This document shows positions 1 to 10,100 of a DNA stretch of 64,000 nt, in pieces. The position numbers and the translations under genes were made by a program. Location of the stretch: assembly GCA_028281925.1 (NCBI GenBank), contig JANQIX010000035.1:1-64000 (forward strand). The letters run 5' to 3'. Every line of letters begins with the position of its first letter. Within the stretch, counting starts at the first letter, position 1. The notes below the pieces were generated by a model. The model worked only from the letters and a program-made list of their open reading frames with translations, ran no database searches and was not told the DNA's origin. The stretch comes from Alphaproteobacteria bacterium (lineage in GTDB: Bacteria; Pseudomonadota; Alphaproteobacteria; DSM-16000; Inquilinaceae).

Positions 1-830
1 CGGTGATCGCCACGCGCGCTGCCATGAAGCTGGCCGACTATGTGGTCACGGAGGCCGGCTTCGGCGCCGATCTGGGGGCGGAGAAGTTCTTCGACATCAA
101 GTGCCGCAAGGCCGGCCTGCGCCCCGATGCGGCCGTCATCGTCGCCACTGTGCGGGCGCTGAAGCATCACGGTGGTGTGGCCCGGGGCGACCTTGGCAAG
201 CCGGACGTGGAGGCCCTGAAGAAGGGCATGGAGAATCTCGGCCGGCACCTGCGCAACGTCGCCCATTTCGGTGTGCCCGCGGTGGTCGGCATCAACCGCT
301 TTGCCACGGACACCGATGAAGAACTGGAAGCCGTACGGGAGTTCTGCTCCAGCTACGGCGTCGACGCCTACATCAACACGCACTGGGCCGATGGTGGTGC
401 CGGGATCGAGGCGATGGCCGAGCGGGTCGTGCGGCTGGCCGACAGCGGGGCCGCGCAGTTCCGCCCGCTCTATGAGAACGAGATGCCGCTCTGGAAGAAG
501 GTGCGGGCCATCGCGCGCGTCATCTACGGGGCGGACGACATCATCGCCGACAAGAAGATCCGCGGCCAGTTCGAGCAGCTGGAGAAGGACGGCTACGGCC
601 ATCTGCCCGTCTGCATCGCCAAGACCCAGTACAGCTTCTCCACCGATCCCGAACTGAAGGGCGCGCCGATCAACCACGTCGTGCCGGTCCGCGAGATCCG
701 TCTGAACGCCGGGGCGGAGTTCGTGGTGGTGATCTGCGGGGAGATCATGACCATGCCCGGCCTGCCGCGATCGCCGGCGGCGGAGCACATCTTCATCGAC
801 GGCGAGGGGCTGATCGAGGGGCTGTCGTAG
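1..830 (+). CDS. fhs: Formate-tetrahydrofolate ligase, C-terminal part (5' end outside window)
   Basis: ATP-dependent ligation of formate to tetrahydrofolate, giving 10-formyl-THF in the cytosol. The window holds about 275 C-terminal residues of a family that is usually near 555 residues, so the gene starts upstream. Recognisable family stretches are [19 protein letters not shown] near the left edge, then [12 protein letters not shown] and [23 protein letters not shown]. The C-terminus with [22 protein letters not shown] is complete and ends at a TAG. The nearby sarcosine oxidase operon also supplies one-carbon units to tetrahydrofolate, so the two fit one pathway. It converges with the WD40 gene across a 128-base gap that holds a nested inverted repeat. 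Confidence 0.95.
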   Translation, partial: VIATRAAMKLADYVVTEAGFGADLGAEKFFDIKCRKAGLRPDAAVIVATVRALKHHGGVARGDLGKPDVEALKKGMENLGRHLRNVAHFGVPAVVGINRFATDTDEELEAVREFCSSYGVDAYINTHWADGGAGIEAMAERVVRLADSGAAQFRPLYENEMPLWKKVRAIARVIYGADDIIADKKIRGQFEQLEKDGYGHLPVCIAKTQYSFSTDPELKGAPINHVVPVREIRLNAGAEFVVVICGEIMTMPGLPRSPAAEHIFIDGEGLIEGLS

Positions 831-873
831 CGACCGGCCCCGGGCAATGCCCCGCCAGTCGGGGTAGGGGGCC

Positions 874-944
874 GTCGACATTCGTAGCCCCAACTAATTT
901 GAAGCCCTCCCCCTTGATGGGTGAGGGACATTCTGAATGTCGAC
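874..944. repeat. Nested inverted repeat between convergent genes (REP-like or bidirectional terminator)
   Basis: A perfect 10-base inverted repeat (GTCGACATTC at 874-883, GAATGTCGAC at 935-944) encloses a second hairpin at 905-927, with CCCTC/GAGGG and CCC/GGG arms around a TTGAT loop. It sits between the convergent ends of fhs and the WD40 gene. It may terminate transcription from both sides, but there is no U-run. The CCCTCCCC...GGGTGAGGG core resembles dispersed intergenic repeats common in high-GC proteobacteria. Confidence 0.55.
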
Positions 945-958
945 CGACCCTAGGCCGC

Positions 959-3583
959 TTACTCCACCAGCAGGCGGCACCCGTCCTGAATGCAGGCGAT
1001 GAGAGCCAGTCGCGTGTTCTCGCCAAGCACACCGTCGGCAGGGCCAGGCTCGTAACCATGGGTGGCTAGCGCTTCCTGGTAGCGCTGCACCCATTCCGCC
1101 CCACCGATTTGCATTACACGCTGGAACTCCGCCAGCGCCTCGTCGGCGCGCCCTTGGGCGATGAAGACATGCGCGCGCGTATCGATGAAGGCGGGCGTGT
1201 CGGACCACACCAGCAGGGCCGCATCGATTTCCGTCAGGGCCTGGTCCACCTGGCCGTCGAGATATAGTCTCCAGGCACGCCGACCATAGGTATAGGCGCG
1301 GGTCTCCTGGGCATATTCGTTGCCTGGGTCCAATCGCAGAACCTCGTCGAAATCGGCGATCGTCGAGTCGAAGTCGTCGAGATTGAGAGAGGCGAACGCG
1401 CGCAGTTCATGGAGTTCGGCCGTTGGCGGCGACAGCCGGATCGTCTCGGTCAGGTCGGCGATCGCAAGCTCGAAGCGTTCCAGGCGCAGATAGGCGTAGG
1501 CACGGCTGCCGAGTGCTACGCGGTGGGTCGGATCATGGCGGATGATCGCATCGTAGGACTCGATCGCCTCTTCGAACTCACCGAAATCCATGCTGGCGTT
1601 GCCCATGAGCAGCAGCATGCTGACAGGCATGCCCTCGGCGGTGATCTCGTCCCTCGGCTCTTCTTCAAGGTCCGTTACCTCACGCCTTTGAAGGTCTTCC
1701 ATCGACAGAAGCGTGATGCCTTCCGTGCCGGCAGCCACGACGAACTGGCCGTTCGGGTCGAAGGCAAAGTCACTCGCCTCTGCGTCCATGGGGTCGCCGG
1801 CCGGCGTTCCGTCCAGGTTCCAGAGCCTGAGAGTTCCCGAGTGCTCGACGATCAGAAGATCGCCCGCAGGGCTGAAGACGACGACAGCACCCAGCACGAG
1901 GGAGGACGAGGCGCTGAACTGCCGCACCAACTGGCCGCCGTTCACGGCCCATACCCGCACACCGCCCCGAAAGTCGGCGGAATAGATCTGGCTGCCGTCG
2001 GGGCTGAAGACGGCACTGGTGATCCAAGCTTCGTGCCCGCTCAGGGGCGCCCCGACGGGCGACCCGTCGCGCCGCCAAAGCCGCACTGTCTGGTCATGGC
2101 CGGCGGTGACAATTCGGTCTCCCGACGCGTTGAACGCAACACTGCCGATCATCGAGCCGCTGGCCCGGACCGGGACCGCGGCCGGCGACCCGTCAAGCGT
2201 CCATATCCTGACCATGCCGTCTTCGCCGGCGGAGACGATGCGCTCACCATCCGGGCTGAAGGCTACGGTCGTCACGGAACCCTGATGCCCGGAAAATGGC
2301 TGCGCGGCGGAGGTGCCGTCGCGGTGCCACAGCCGCACCAGGCCGTCGCTGCCGCCGGTGACAATCAGGTCCCCGTCGGGATTGAAAGCGATCGCCCCGA
2401 CCGACCCGCCTTGCTGGCCGTTGCGGCTGGCCGCCCGCTGGCCGTCCGTCGTCCAAAGGAACACCCGGCCGTCGCGTCCGCCTGAGGCGATCAGGTCGCC
2501 ATCGGGGCTGACGGCCACGCTGTAGACGCTTCCGTCATGTCCGCGAAACGGCTCGATGAACGTGCTGTCCAGGGGCCACAGCCGTACCGTTCCGTATGCG
2601 CTGACCGAGACCAGGCGGTCGCCTTGCGGGCTGACGGCGATGCTGCGCACCGGCCCGTCTTCACCTTCGAACGGAGCCTCGGCGGTCAGCCCGCTGGTGG
2701 TCCAGACGCGCACCGCGCCATCGTCGCTGGCGGTCAGGACCCGGTCGCCGTCAGGCGTAAAGGCGACGTCGCGGACCCAGTCGTCGTGCAGTTGAAAGCC
2801 GCGGTGGGCAAGCGTGCCGTCGATGGACCATTGCCAGAGGCGGCCGTCCTCGCCCGCGGCAACCACGCGGTCGCCGTCGGGGGAAAACGCCACGCTGCTC
2901 AGCCAGCTGCCGGTCCCCTGCGGCGCGCCGGTCGTCAGGGGCGGCAGCATCGGCGTGTCGTCCAGCGGCCAAAGCCGCACCGTGCCATCCGACCCCGTGG
3001 AGGCGATCAGGTTGCCGTCGGGCGAGAAGGCGACGTCCGAGACCCATCCGTCATGGCCGGCGAATGCTGGCATTGCGGCCTCACCAGTCTGCATCCACAG
3101 CCGCACCAGGCCGTCGGCTCCGCTGGTCGCAAAGCTCTTGCCGCTCGGGTTGAAGGCGATGCCGGTCACCGATCCGTCATGCGCCGAGAAGGGTTCGCCG
3201 ACGCGGGCGCCGGCCATGGTCCAAAGCTGGATCGTGCCGTCTTCACCGCCGGTTACGATCAGGTCGCCGGCCGGCGCAATCGCGGCGACATCCGCGGCCG
3301 CGTCCACGTCGAACGCGAAGCCGGGCCGGGCGGGATCGGCGATATCCACCAGCCCCATCCGGCCATCGGCGCTGACGAAAAGAAACACGGCATTGTCGGA
3401 CGGATGATAGATGACGCGCTGTATGGACAGGGCATCAAGATCAAGGCGCGTGTCGAAGCCTGTCGGCTGCGCGCTCGTCGGCAGCGCAAGCAGGCAGACC
3501 GATAGCGCCAGGCAAAGGCCGGACAGCGCGCTGCGCCAGAGGGGACTACGGGGGGCCGTTGGGGTAATCCGATCCTTGATCAT
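959..3583 (-). CDS. Exported WD40 beta-propeller / TPR protein with C-terminal peptidoglycan-binding-like domain
   Basis: Protein of 874 residues; its precise function is not recognised. A Sec signal peptide covers about residues 1-39 (basic start, hydrophobic LCLALSVCLLALP, then TSAQ), so it should work outside the inner membrane. Residues about 45-640 hold 12 clear WD40 blades (endings such as GTIQLW, GLVRLW, GAVRVW, QTVRLW) plus one or two degenerate ones, enough for two seven-bladed propellers. Residues about 653-829 form TPR-like helix pairs. The last 45 residues contain HGYEPGPADGVLGENTRLAL, typical of PG_binding_1 domains. The ATG at 3583 directly precedes the signal peptide and has an AAGGA upstream; the frame stays open to 3832 but that extension has no signal features. 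Transcribed alone. A scaffold at the cell wall is an inference. Confidence 0.85.
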   Translation of the reverse strand: MIKDRITPTAPRSPLWRSALSGLCLALSVCLLALPTSAQPTGFDTRLDLDALSIQRVIYHPSDNAVFLFVSADGRMGLVDIADPARPGFAFDVDAAADVAAIAPAGDLIVTGGEDGTIQLWTMAGARVGEPFSAHDGSVTGIAFNPSGKSFATSGADGLVRLWMQTGEAAMPAFAGHDGWVSDVAFSPDGNLIASTGSDGTVRLWPLDDTPMLPPLTTGAPQGTGSWLSSVAFSPDGDRVVAAGEDGRLWQWSIDGTLAHRGFQLHDDWVRDVAFTPDGDRVLTASDDGAVRVWTTSGLTAEAPFEGEDGPVRSIAVSPQGDRLVSVSAYGTVRLWPLDSTFIEPFRGHDGSVYSVAVSPDGDLIASGGRDGRVFLWTTDGQRAASRNGQQGGSVGAIAFNPDGDLIVTGGSDGLVRLWHRDGTSAAQPFSGHQGSVTTVAFSPDGERIVSAGEDGMVRIWTLDGSPAAVPVRASGSMIGSVAFNASGDRIVTAGHDQTVRLWRRDGSPVGAPLSGHEAWITSAVFSPDGSQIYSADFRGGVRVWAVNGGQLVRQFSASSSLVLGAVVVFSPAGDLLIVEHSGTLRLWNLDGTPAGDPMDAEASDFAFDPNGQFVVAAGTEGITLLSMEDLQRREVTDLEEEPRDEITAEGMPVSMLLLMGNASMDFGEFEEAIESYDAIIRHDPTHRVALGSRAYAYLRLERFELAIADLTETIRLSPPTAELHELRAFASLNLDDFDSTIADFDEVLRLDPGNEYAQETRAYTYGRRAWRLYLDGQVDQALTEIDAALLVWSDTPAFIDTRAHVFIAQGRADEALAEFQRVMQIGGAEWVQRYQEALATHGYEPGPADGVLGENTRLALIACIQDGCRLLVE

Positions 3584-4318
3584 CGCGGTGAGTCCTTCTG
3601 CGCCGGCGTCCGGCCAAAACTCGATGAAGACACTACAACGACTCGGTAAGAAGACACTCTCGATCGAGAGGCACCTCCGAAGCGTCATGTCCGGTCGAAG
3701 CTCCGGCGCGCGAGGGTGCCGTCCGGTTCGGATTATGCCCGTCCCCGATAGAAGACCGCATCTCGGCGAGTCCGTTCCGCAGGTCTCATGCTCGCGCGTC
3801 GTCCAGAGTGACCGGCCGCCTCTGCATGCCAAGATGGTCCTTGGGATGCAGCGGGCCGGGACACGCCATCGACGCAGGCGAACCCTGACGCCATCCTGCG
3901 AAGCGCGCAGTGACTGGCATCACCCCGCACTTCGTTTCGCAGAATGTCGCCGATGCCGGCGCGGAGCGCATCTTCGTCTCCGCCAAGGCCTGATCGATGC
4001 GCGGTCCAAGCGATCAAGATCCGGCTGGCAGGTTGCTTTCGCCCAGCGTCAGCACCCCAGATCAGTACAATGGCGGCTTGCACACTTGCCAATACTCATT
4101 GCCCCGGTGCCTTTCTCATCATGTCGCCAGGAAGCAGGCATGCCGTTAGCGCCAGCCATCCACAGATCAACGTCACGTCCGAGCGGCCGCCATGGGTTCG
4201 TGAGCCGCACGCTAGCCGCAATCTATTATTCCAGTACATGCGGGAATTGCTGTATTGCTTGATGCCCTCTGATGACTTCATGGCCTCCGGCCACTGTGAC
4301 CTGCAAGGATGAAACACG
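3584..4318. other. 735-base gap without a convincing gene
   Basis: Open frames on both strands are present but have no recognisable family, ribosome binding site or coding rhythm. A short frame at 3889-3993 (+) reads ITPHFVSQN..., vaguely like the end of an IS5-type transposase, but it is too short to call. The left end contains a direct repeat and a palindrome described separately, probably the WD40 promoter region. The right end (about 4200-4318) is AT-richer and should carry the promoter of the next gene. Confidence 0.5.
3626..3670. promoter_or_regulatory. Candidate operator: direct repeat plus perfect palindrome upstream of the WD40 gene
   Basis: GAAGACACT occurs at 3626-3634 and again at 3650-3658, 24 bases apart. 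The second copy runs into the perfect 14-base palindrome CTCTCGATCGAGAG at 3657-3670. The cluster lies 43-87 bases upstream of the ATG at 3583, where a promoter on the minus strand is expected. The regulator is unknown. Confidence 0.4.
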
Positions 4319-5341
4319 ATGCCCAAACGAGAGCTTGACCGCCCCACTGCACTTAGACTGTATCGTCGTCGCCTTCTCTTGAGCACGGGGTATGGCCTGG
4401 GCAGCGCTCTGGTCCCCGCTCCGCTTTGGGCGCAGACGGCCGGCGACGATGGGGGGCGATCGGCAAACCCTCAGGATCCTGCACAGGTACTGCCGGGACC
4501 GTTTGGACCGTTCGGCGGACCCGGTGGCGACATACCCGACGTTGATGACGGCACGAAGGAGGACATGGAACAAGCCAGCGAGACCACCGGCGATATTGGG
4601 GAGACCCTCGATACCGTCGGCAGGGGTATCGCTGGTGCTGGAGGCGCCGTCGCCGGCATTGGCGCTGTCACGGGCCTCGGAGCCGGGGTCGGGGGCGTCA
4701 TTTCGATGATCGGCATCGTGACCATGGGCATCGGCGCCATCTTCAACACGATCAGCAGCACGCTGGGCGAGCTGGCCGACGATCCGCCGCGGCAGAACTA
4801 TCGGCAGCATCCGGCCTGCGCAGTGATGCCGATTCCGCAGTTCGCCACCACGCAACCGGTTCCGGCGCCGCTGACGACCCATGCCAATGCAGCCGCCGCA
4901 TTTTTGGCTGAGGCCGCGAGCTGCCTGGCGGCACTGGAGTTGTGGGGCGGCGCTGTCCAGGCGCGGGACGGAGAATGGATGGCCAACCACCGGACGAACT
5001 TCGTGACCCGGTTCAATGCCATGGGGGAACGTGGTGTTACCGCGGCTGCCACCGGGCCGGCGGCAGTTGACACCATCCTCGATGCGATGAATGACGCAGG
5101 TCTCACCCTGGCGCAGATGCGCGAGCACGTCTGGTCGAATGGCGACATTGTCACACGGTGGGGGCAGCAGCAGAATCGCGCGCTGCTGGAGGGGCTCGCG
5201 AGCCAATGCGGCGAGATTGCCCGGGTGGCCCGAATACGGCGAGGTCGAGGTGAACGGATCGCCCCGGATCAGCTCGCCTCGCGCTACCAGGCGTTGCAGC
5301 AGCTGATGCGCGGGTTGCCTACGTACAGCCAGATTCCCTGA
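4319..5341 (+). CDS. Hypothetical exported glycine-rich protein with Tat-like signal
   Basis: Protein of 340 residues, family not recognised. The N-terminus has a triple arginine (residues 16-18) followed by a hydrophobic stretch and a cut-site-like APLWAQ near residue 38, which resembles a Tat or atypical Sec signal. Residues about 41-85 are proline/glycine/aspartate rich. Residues about 100-143 form a hydrophobic, glycine-zipper-like segment (IAGAGGAVAGIGAV and onward) that could insert into a membrane. The C-terminal 190 residues are predicted helical, with two cysteines close to the middle. An AAGGAT precedes the ATG at good spacing. It is flanked by non-coding DNA on both sides and has no operon partner. 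Function unknown; a membrane-active or structural role is only a guess from the glycine zipper. Confidence 0.7.
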   Translation: MPKRELDRPTALRLYRRRLLLSTGYGLGSALVPAPLWAQTAGDDGGRSANPQDPAQVLPGPFGPFGGPGGDIPDVDDGTKEDMEQASETTGDIGETLDTVGRGIAGAGGAVAGIGAVTGLGAGVGGVISMIGIVTMGIGAIFNTISSTLGELADDPPRQNYRQHPACAVMPIPQFATTQPVPAPLTTHANAAAAFLAEAASCLAALELWGGAVQARDGEWMANHRTNFVTRFNAMGERGVTAAATGPAAVDTILDAMNDAGLTLAQMREHVWSNGDIVTRWGQQQNRALLEGLASQCGEIARVARIRRGRGERIAPDQLASRYQALQQLMRGLPTYSQIP

Positions 5342-5580
5342 CAGGTCTTGCTGCTGTGCAGAGCTGACGGGCAGCACTGGCCACTCATCCCGTTCTCCAA
5401 GAGGAGGCCAGCTGACTGGAACGTCGCGAGCGAGCCCGTCGGGCGAGAACTTGCATGGTGCGCCCGCCCGCCTGTGCTGATTGCGACGTCACGGTACCAG
5501 CCGGTGTCGCGCTGCCGATTGCACGGCCGATCCCGCTTTGCCAGGATGCGCAACCTTGAAGGATCCCAGGCCCAATTCGG

Positions 5581-6831
5581 ATGCCCAAATACTCCATCTT
5601 CACCCTCGCCAGGAACGCGCTGACCGGTCATGAGCGCTGGACGGAGGCGTGGCGCAGCCCGCCGCCGAAGGACCACTACGATGTCGTGATCGTCGGCGGC
5701 GGCGGGCATGGTCTCGCCACGGCCTATTACCTGGCCAAAGAGCATGGCGTCAGGAATGTCGCGGTGCTGGAGAAGGGATGGATCGGCGGCGGCAATACCG
5801 GGCGCAACACCACGATCGTCCGGTCCAACTATCTCTATGACGAAAGCGGCGCGCTCTATGAGCATTCGCTGAAGCTGTGGGAGGGCCTGACGCGGGAGCT
5901 GAACTTCAACGTGATGTTCAGCCAGCGGGGGGTGATGAACCTGGCCCACGACCATCATGAGGCGCGCGACCTGAAGCGCCGCATCCATGCCAACCGGCTG
6001 AACGGCATCGATGCGGAATGGCTGGACCGCGATGCCGTCTTGAAGTTCTGCCCGGTGCTGAACGGCGACCCGAACATCCGCTATCCCGTTTACGGCGCCA
6101 CGCTGCAACGCCGGGGTGGCACGGCGCGGCATGACGCGGTCGCCTGGGGCTATGCGCGCGGGGCGGACGCGCTGGGCGTCGACATCATCCAGAACTGCGA
6201 GGTCACCGGTTTCGATATCGACCGCGGGCGCATCGCTGGCGTGCAGACCAGCCGCGGCGCGATCAAGGCCCGCAAGGTCGGCGTGGTGGTCGCGGGCAAT
6301 GCCGGGGTCCTGGCGAAGATGGCCGGATTGCGCCTTCCCATCGAAACCCATCCGCTGCAGGCGCTGGTGTCTGAGCCGCTGAAGCCGGTGATGCACACGG
6401 TCGTCATGTCCAACGCCGTGCACGCCTATTGCAGCCAGTCCGACAAGGGCGAACTGGTGATCGGCGCCGGCGCGGACCTCTATGTCTCCTATGCCCAGCG
6501 CGGCGGCTTCGACGTTATCGAAGAGACGCTGACGGCGATCGTCGAGATGTTCCCGATCTTCAGCCGCGTGAACATGATGCGGCAATGGGCCGGCATCGTG
6601 GATATCTGCCCGGACGCCAGCCCGATCATCGCCAAGATGCCGGTCGCCGGACTCTACTTCAACTGCGGCTGGGGAACCGGCGGCTTCAAGGCCACGCCGG
6701 GCTCGGGCCATGTCTTCGCCCACACCATTGCCAACGACCAGCCGCATCCCATCAACGCGCCGTTCACGCTGGAGCGCTTTGCCTCCGGTGCCCTGGTGGC
6801 GGAACACGGGGCGGCGGCGGTGGCCCACTGA
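5581..6831 (+). CDS. soxB: Sarcosine oxidase beta subunit
   Basis: FAD/FMN-binding subunit of heterotetrameric sarcosine oxidase, which oxidatively demethylates sarcosine to glycine and passes the methyl carbon to tetrahydrofolate. At 416 residues it matches the family. It has the dinucleotide-binding [17 protein letters not shown] at residues 36-52, the [18 protein letters not shown] signature at about 69-86, and ARHD with His184, which probably corresponds to the histidine that covalently holds FMN in this family. The C-terminus carries the [15 protein letters not shown] stretch. It is first gene of soxB-soxD-soxA-soxG; the 239 bases upstream hold no gene and presumably the operon promoter. 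Confidence 0.97.
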   Translation: MPKYSIFTLARNALTGHERWTEAWRSPPPKDHYDVVIVGGGGHGLATAYYLAKEHGVRNVAVLEKGWIGGGNTGRNTTIVRSNYLYDESGALYEHSLKLWEGLTRELNFNVMFSQRGVMNLAHDHHEARDLKRRIHANRLNGIDAEWLDRDAVLKFCPVLNGDPNIRYPVYGATLQRRGGTARHDAVAWGYARGADALGVDIIQNCEVTGFDIDRGRIAGVQTSRGAIKARKVGVVVAGNAGVLAKMAGLRLPIETHPLQALVSEPLKPVMHTVVMSNAVHAYCSQSDKGELVIGAGADLYVSYAQRGGFDVIEETLTAIVEMFPIFSRVNMMRQWAGIVDICPDASPIIAKMPVAGLYFNCGWGTGGFKATPGSGHVFAHTIANDQPHPINAPFTLERFASGALVAEHGAAAVAH

Positions 6832-6875
6832 CCGGGGCTGCGGCACCGTCACCGACAGGACCAAGAGCAGAGCCC

Positions 6876-7187
6876 ATGATGCAGATCACGTGCCCCTGGT
6901 GCGGCCCCCGCGACCAGCGGGAATTCCGGTGCGGCGGCGAGGCCCATATCAAGCGGCCAGCAGACCCGGCATCGACCGACGAAGCCGCCTGGGCCGATTA
7001 CGTGTTCATGCGCACCAACCCCAAGGGCACCCATCGCGAACTGTGGAACCATGTCCATGGCTGCCGGCGCTGGTTCAACATGGCCCGCGACACGGTGTCT
7101 GACCGCATCCTGGCGGTTTATGCGATCGGCGAACCGCCCTTTGACCCTGATGCGGCGCCGGCCACGTCTGAAGGGGCGGCGCAGTGA
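6876..7187 (+). CDS. soxD: Sarcosine oxidase delta subunit
   Basis: Small zinc-binding subunit of heterotetrameric sarcosine oxidase, 103 residues as usual for the family. Cys6, Cys9, His59 and Cys63 match the zinc ligands known from crystal structures of this subunit (CPWCG near the start, NHVHGCRRWF near residue 60). The conserved LWNHVHGCRRWFN block is intact. The start is the first ATG of an ATG-ATG pair following the soxB stop by 44 bases. Its stop overlaps the soxA GTG start by four bases, so translation is probably coupled. The C-terminal tail after residue 88 is proline and alanine rich and likely disordered. Confidence 0.96.
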   Translation: MMQITCPWCGPRDQREFRCGGEAHIKRPADPASTDEAAWADYVFMRTNPKGTHRELWNHVHGCRRWFNMARDTVSDRILAVYAIGEPPFDPDAAPATSEGAAQ

Positions 7188-10100
7188 GCGGCGGCAATCA
7201 GCCCTACCGCCTGGCCGAAGGCGGGCGGATCGACCGGTCGCGGGCGATCGCCTTCACCTTTGATGGGACAGAGTACGAAGGCTATGCCGGCGACACGCTG
7301 GCGTCGGCGCTGCTGGCCAACGGCGTCCACCGCGTGGCCCGCAGCTTCAAGTACCACCGCCAGCGCGGCATCCTGACCGCCGGGGCGGAAGAGCCGAACG
7401 CCCTGGTCGAGGTCTGGCGGGATCGCGCGCGGACGGAGCCGAACCGCCGCGCCACGCAGCAGGAACTCTTTGACGGTCTGGCGACGCGGTCGCAGAACCG
7501 CTTCCCGTCGCTCGGCTTCGATGTGGGCGCGTGGACGGACAAGCTGTCGCCGCTCTTCCCCGCCGGCTTCTATTACAAGACGTTCAAATGGCCCTCCAGC
7601 CTGTGGATGACCTATGAGCGGGTGATCCGCCGAGCCGCGGGGCAGGGCCGTGCGCCCAGCCGGCCGGACCCGGACCGGTACGAGCACGCGTATGCCCATT
7701 GCGACCTGCTGGTCGCGGGCGGCGGGCCGGCCGGGCTGGCCGCAGCACTGGTGGCCGCCCGCGCCGGCGCCCGTGTCATCATCGCCGACGAGCAGGCGGA
7801 GCCGGGCGGCAGCCTGCTTTCCTATCCGGCTGACGGACCTGAGATCGGTGGCCGTCCGGCGGCGGTGTGGCTGGCGGATGTGCTGACGGAGCTGTCGACG
7901 CTGCCCGAGGTCCGCGTGCTGCCACGCACGACCGTCTTCGGCTATTACGACCACAACTTCCTGGGCCTGGTGGAACGTGTGACGGACCACCTGGCGCCGC
8001 CCAACATTGCAGCGGAGCTGCCGCGCCAGCGCCTGTGGAAGGTGAGGGCACGGCAGGTGGTGCTGGCCACGGGCGCGGTGGAACGCTCGCTGGTCTTCCC
8101 CGACAACGACCGCCCCGGCATCATGCTTGCCAGCGCCGCGCGGACCTATCTGAACCGCTATGCCGTGACACCGGGCAAGCGCGCCGTCGTCTTCACCAAC
8201 AACGACAGCGCCTATCGTACGGCCATCGGGCTGGCCGAGGCGGGGGTCGACGTTCCGGCCATCATCGATCTGCGCCCCAATCCGGGTGGCGGGCTGGTCG
8301 ACCAGGCCCGGCAACTTGGGTTGCCGATGCTGGCCGGCTATTCCGTCAGCGCGGTCAGCGGACGGAGCCGTGTTTCCGGCCTGCAGGCGGTCCGCCTGTC
8401 CGCCGACGGAACGGGCATCATGCCCGGTCTGCGCACCGAGGTGACGTGCGACACGCTGCTGATCTCCGGCGGCTGGAACCCTCTGGTCAGCCTTTTTTCG
8501 CAGTCGCGCGGCAAGCTCGCCTTCGATGCTGCGGCTGGTGCTTATGTGCCGGGGACTTCTACGCAGGAGGAGCGGTCGGTCGGTGCCTGCCGCGGAACCG
8601 TCGGTTTGCGCGACTGCATCGCCGAAGGCTACGCCGCCGGGGCGGAGGCGGCGGAGCATCTGGGCCTCTCGGCCAAGCGCCCGCCCGATCCGGACATCGA
8701 CGAGCCGGCGCAAACCGACCCGCGACTGCTGTGGAGCTTGCCGGGCAAGGGGGCAAGCGGTCGCCGGCGCGCTTTCGTCGACTATCAGTCCGACGTCATG
8801 GACAAGGACCTGAAGCTGGCCCTTCGCGAAGGCTATCGGTCGATCGAGCACGTCAAGCGGTACACGACGGCGGGCATGGGCGTGGATCAGGGCAAGATCG
8901 GCAACATGAACGTGCTGGGCATCGTCGCCGACACGGTCGGGGCCGATATTCCGTCCGTCGGTGTGACCACCTTCCGCCAGCCCTATTCCGGCATCGCGTT
9001 TGGTGCCGTTGCCGGGCGTGCCCCGGGTAAGTTCCTGTCGCCGGTGCGCACGACGCCGATGCATGAATGGCATGCGGCCCACGGCGCCGTGTTCGAGAAT
9101 GTCGGCCAGTGGAAGCGCGCCTGGTACTACCCCCGCAAGGGCGAAACCATGCGCAACGCCGTCAACCGAGAAGTGGCGGCCGCGCGCGCGAGCCTCGGCA
9201 TCATGGACGCTTCGACGCTTGGCAAGATCGATGTGCGCGGGCCGGACGCCGCGGAGTTTTTGAACCGCGTCTACACCAATGCCTGGATCAAGCTCGGCAT
9301 CGGTCGCTGCCGCTATGGCCTGATGCTGGGCGAAGACGGCATGGTGATGGACGACGGCGTGACGACAAGGCTGGCCGACGACCATTTCCACATGACCACG
9401 ACCACCGGCGGGGCCGCCGCTGTGATGTCGTGGCTGGAACTCTGGCTGCAGACCGAATGGCCGGATCTGAAGGTCTATCTGACGTCGACGACGGAGCAGT
9501 GGGCCGTGATCGGCCTCTGCGGCCCGAATTCCCGCCGGGTCATGGAGGAACTGACGGAGGGCATTGATCTGTCGGCGGAAGCCTTCCCGCACATGGCCAT
9601 GCGTGAGGGCCGCGTGGCGGACATCCCGGCCCGCGTCTTCCGCATCAGCTTCACCGGCGAGTTGTCCTACGAAGTGAACGTCCCAGCAGCCTATGGCCAG
9701 GCGGCGTGGGAGGCGATCTGGAACGCCGGCCGGCCGTTCGACATCACGGCCTATGGCACGGAGGCCATGCATGTCCTGCGCGCCGAGAAGGGCTTCGTGA
9801 TCGTCGGCCAGGAAACGGACGGGACGATCACGCCCATTGACCTCGGCATGGACTGGATCGTCAGCAAGAAGAAGCCCGATTTCATCGGCCGCCGGTCACT
9901 GTTCCGCAGCGACACCGTGCGGGAGGACCGCAAGCAGCTGGTCGGCCTGCTGACGGAAGACCAGAACGAGGTGCTGGAGGAGGGGGCGCAGATCATCGAC
10001 GAGGAAGCGCCGCCCGCGCCACCCGTCCCCATGATCGGCCACGTCACCTCTTCGTATTACAGCCCCAATGTCGGACGCTCGATCGCGCTGGCACTGGTCA

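Noticed and set aside
1409..3505. Long plus-strand reading frames opposite the WD40 gene
   Set aside because: They mirror the repeated WD40 codons on the minus strand, have no family match and no ribosome binding sites.
959..3583. Periodic DNA similarity as a CRISPR array
   Set aside because: Repeats are diverged, coding and about 120 bases apart, from WD40 blades; no short identical repeats with unique spacers.
3889..3993. Short frame ITPHFVSQN... resembling an IS5 transposase end
   Set aside because: Only TPH and QN agree, no catalytic residues, no terminal inverted repeats or duplications seen; chance is likely.
7118..9772. 884-residue minus-strand frame opposite soxA
   Set aside because: Antisense shadow of a confident gene; low-complexity, no recognisable domain. 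Similar long shadows opposite era, parC, hisB-like and dctM regions were dropped for the same reason.
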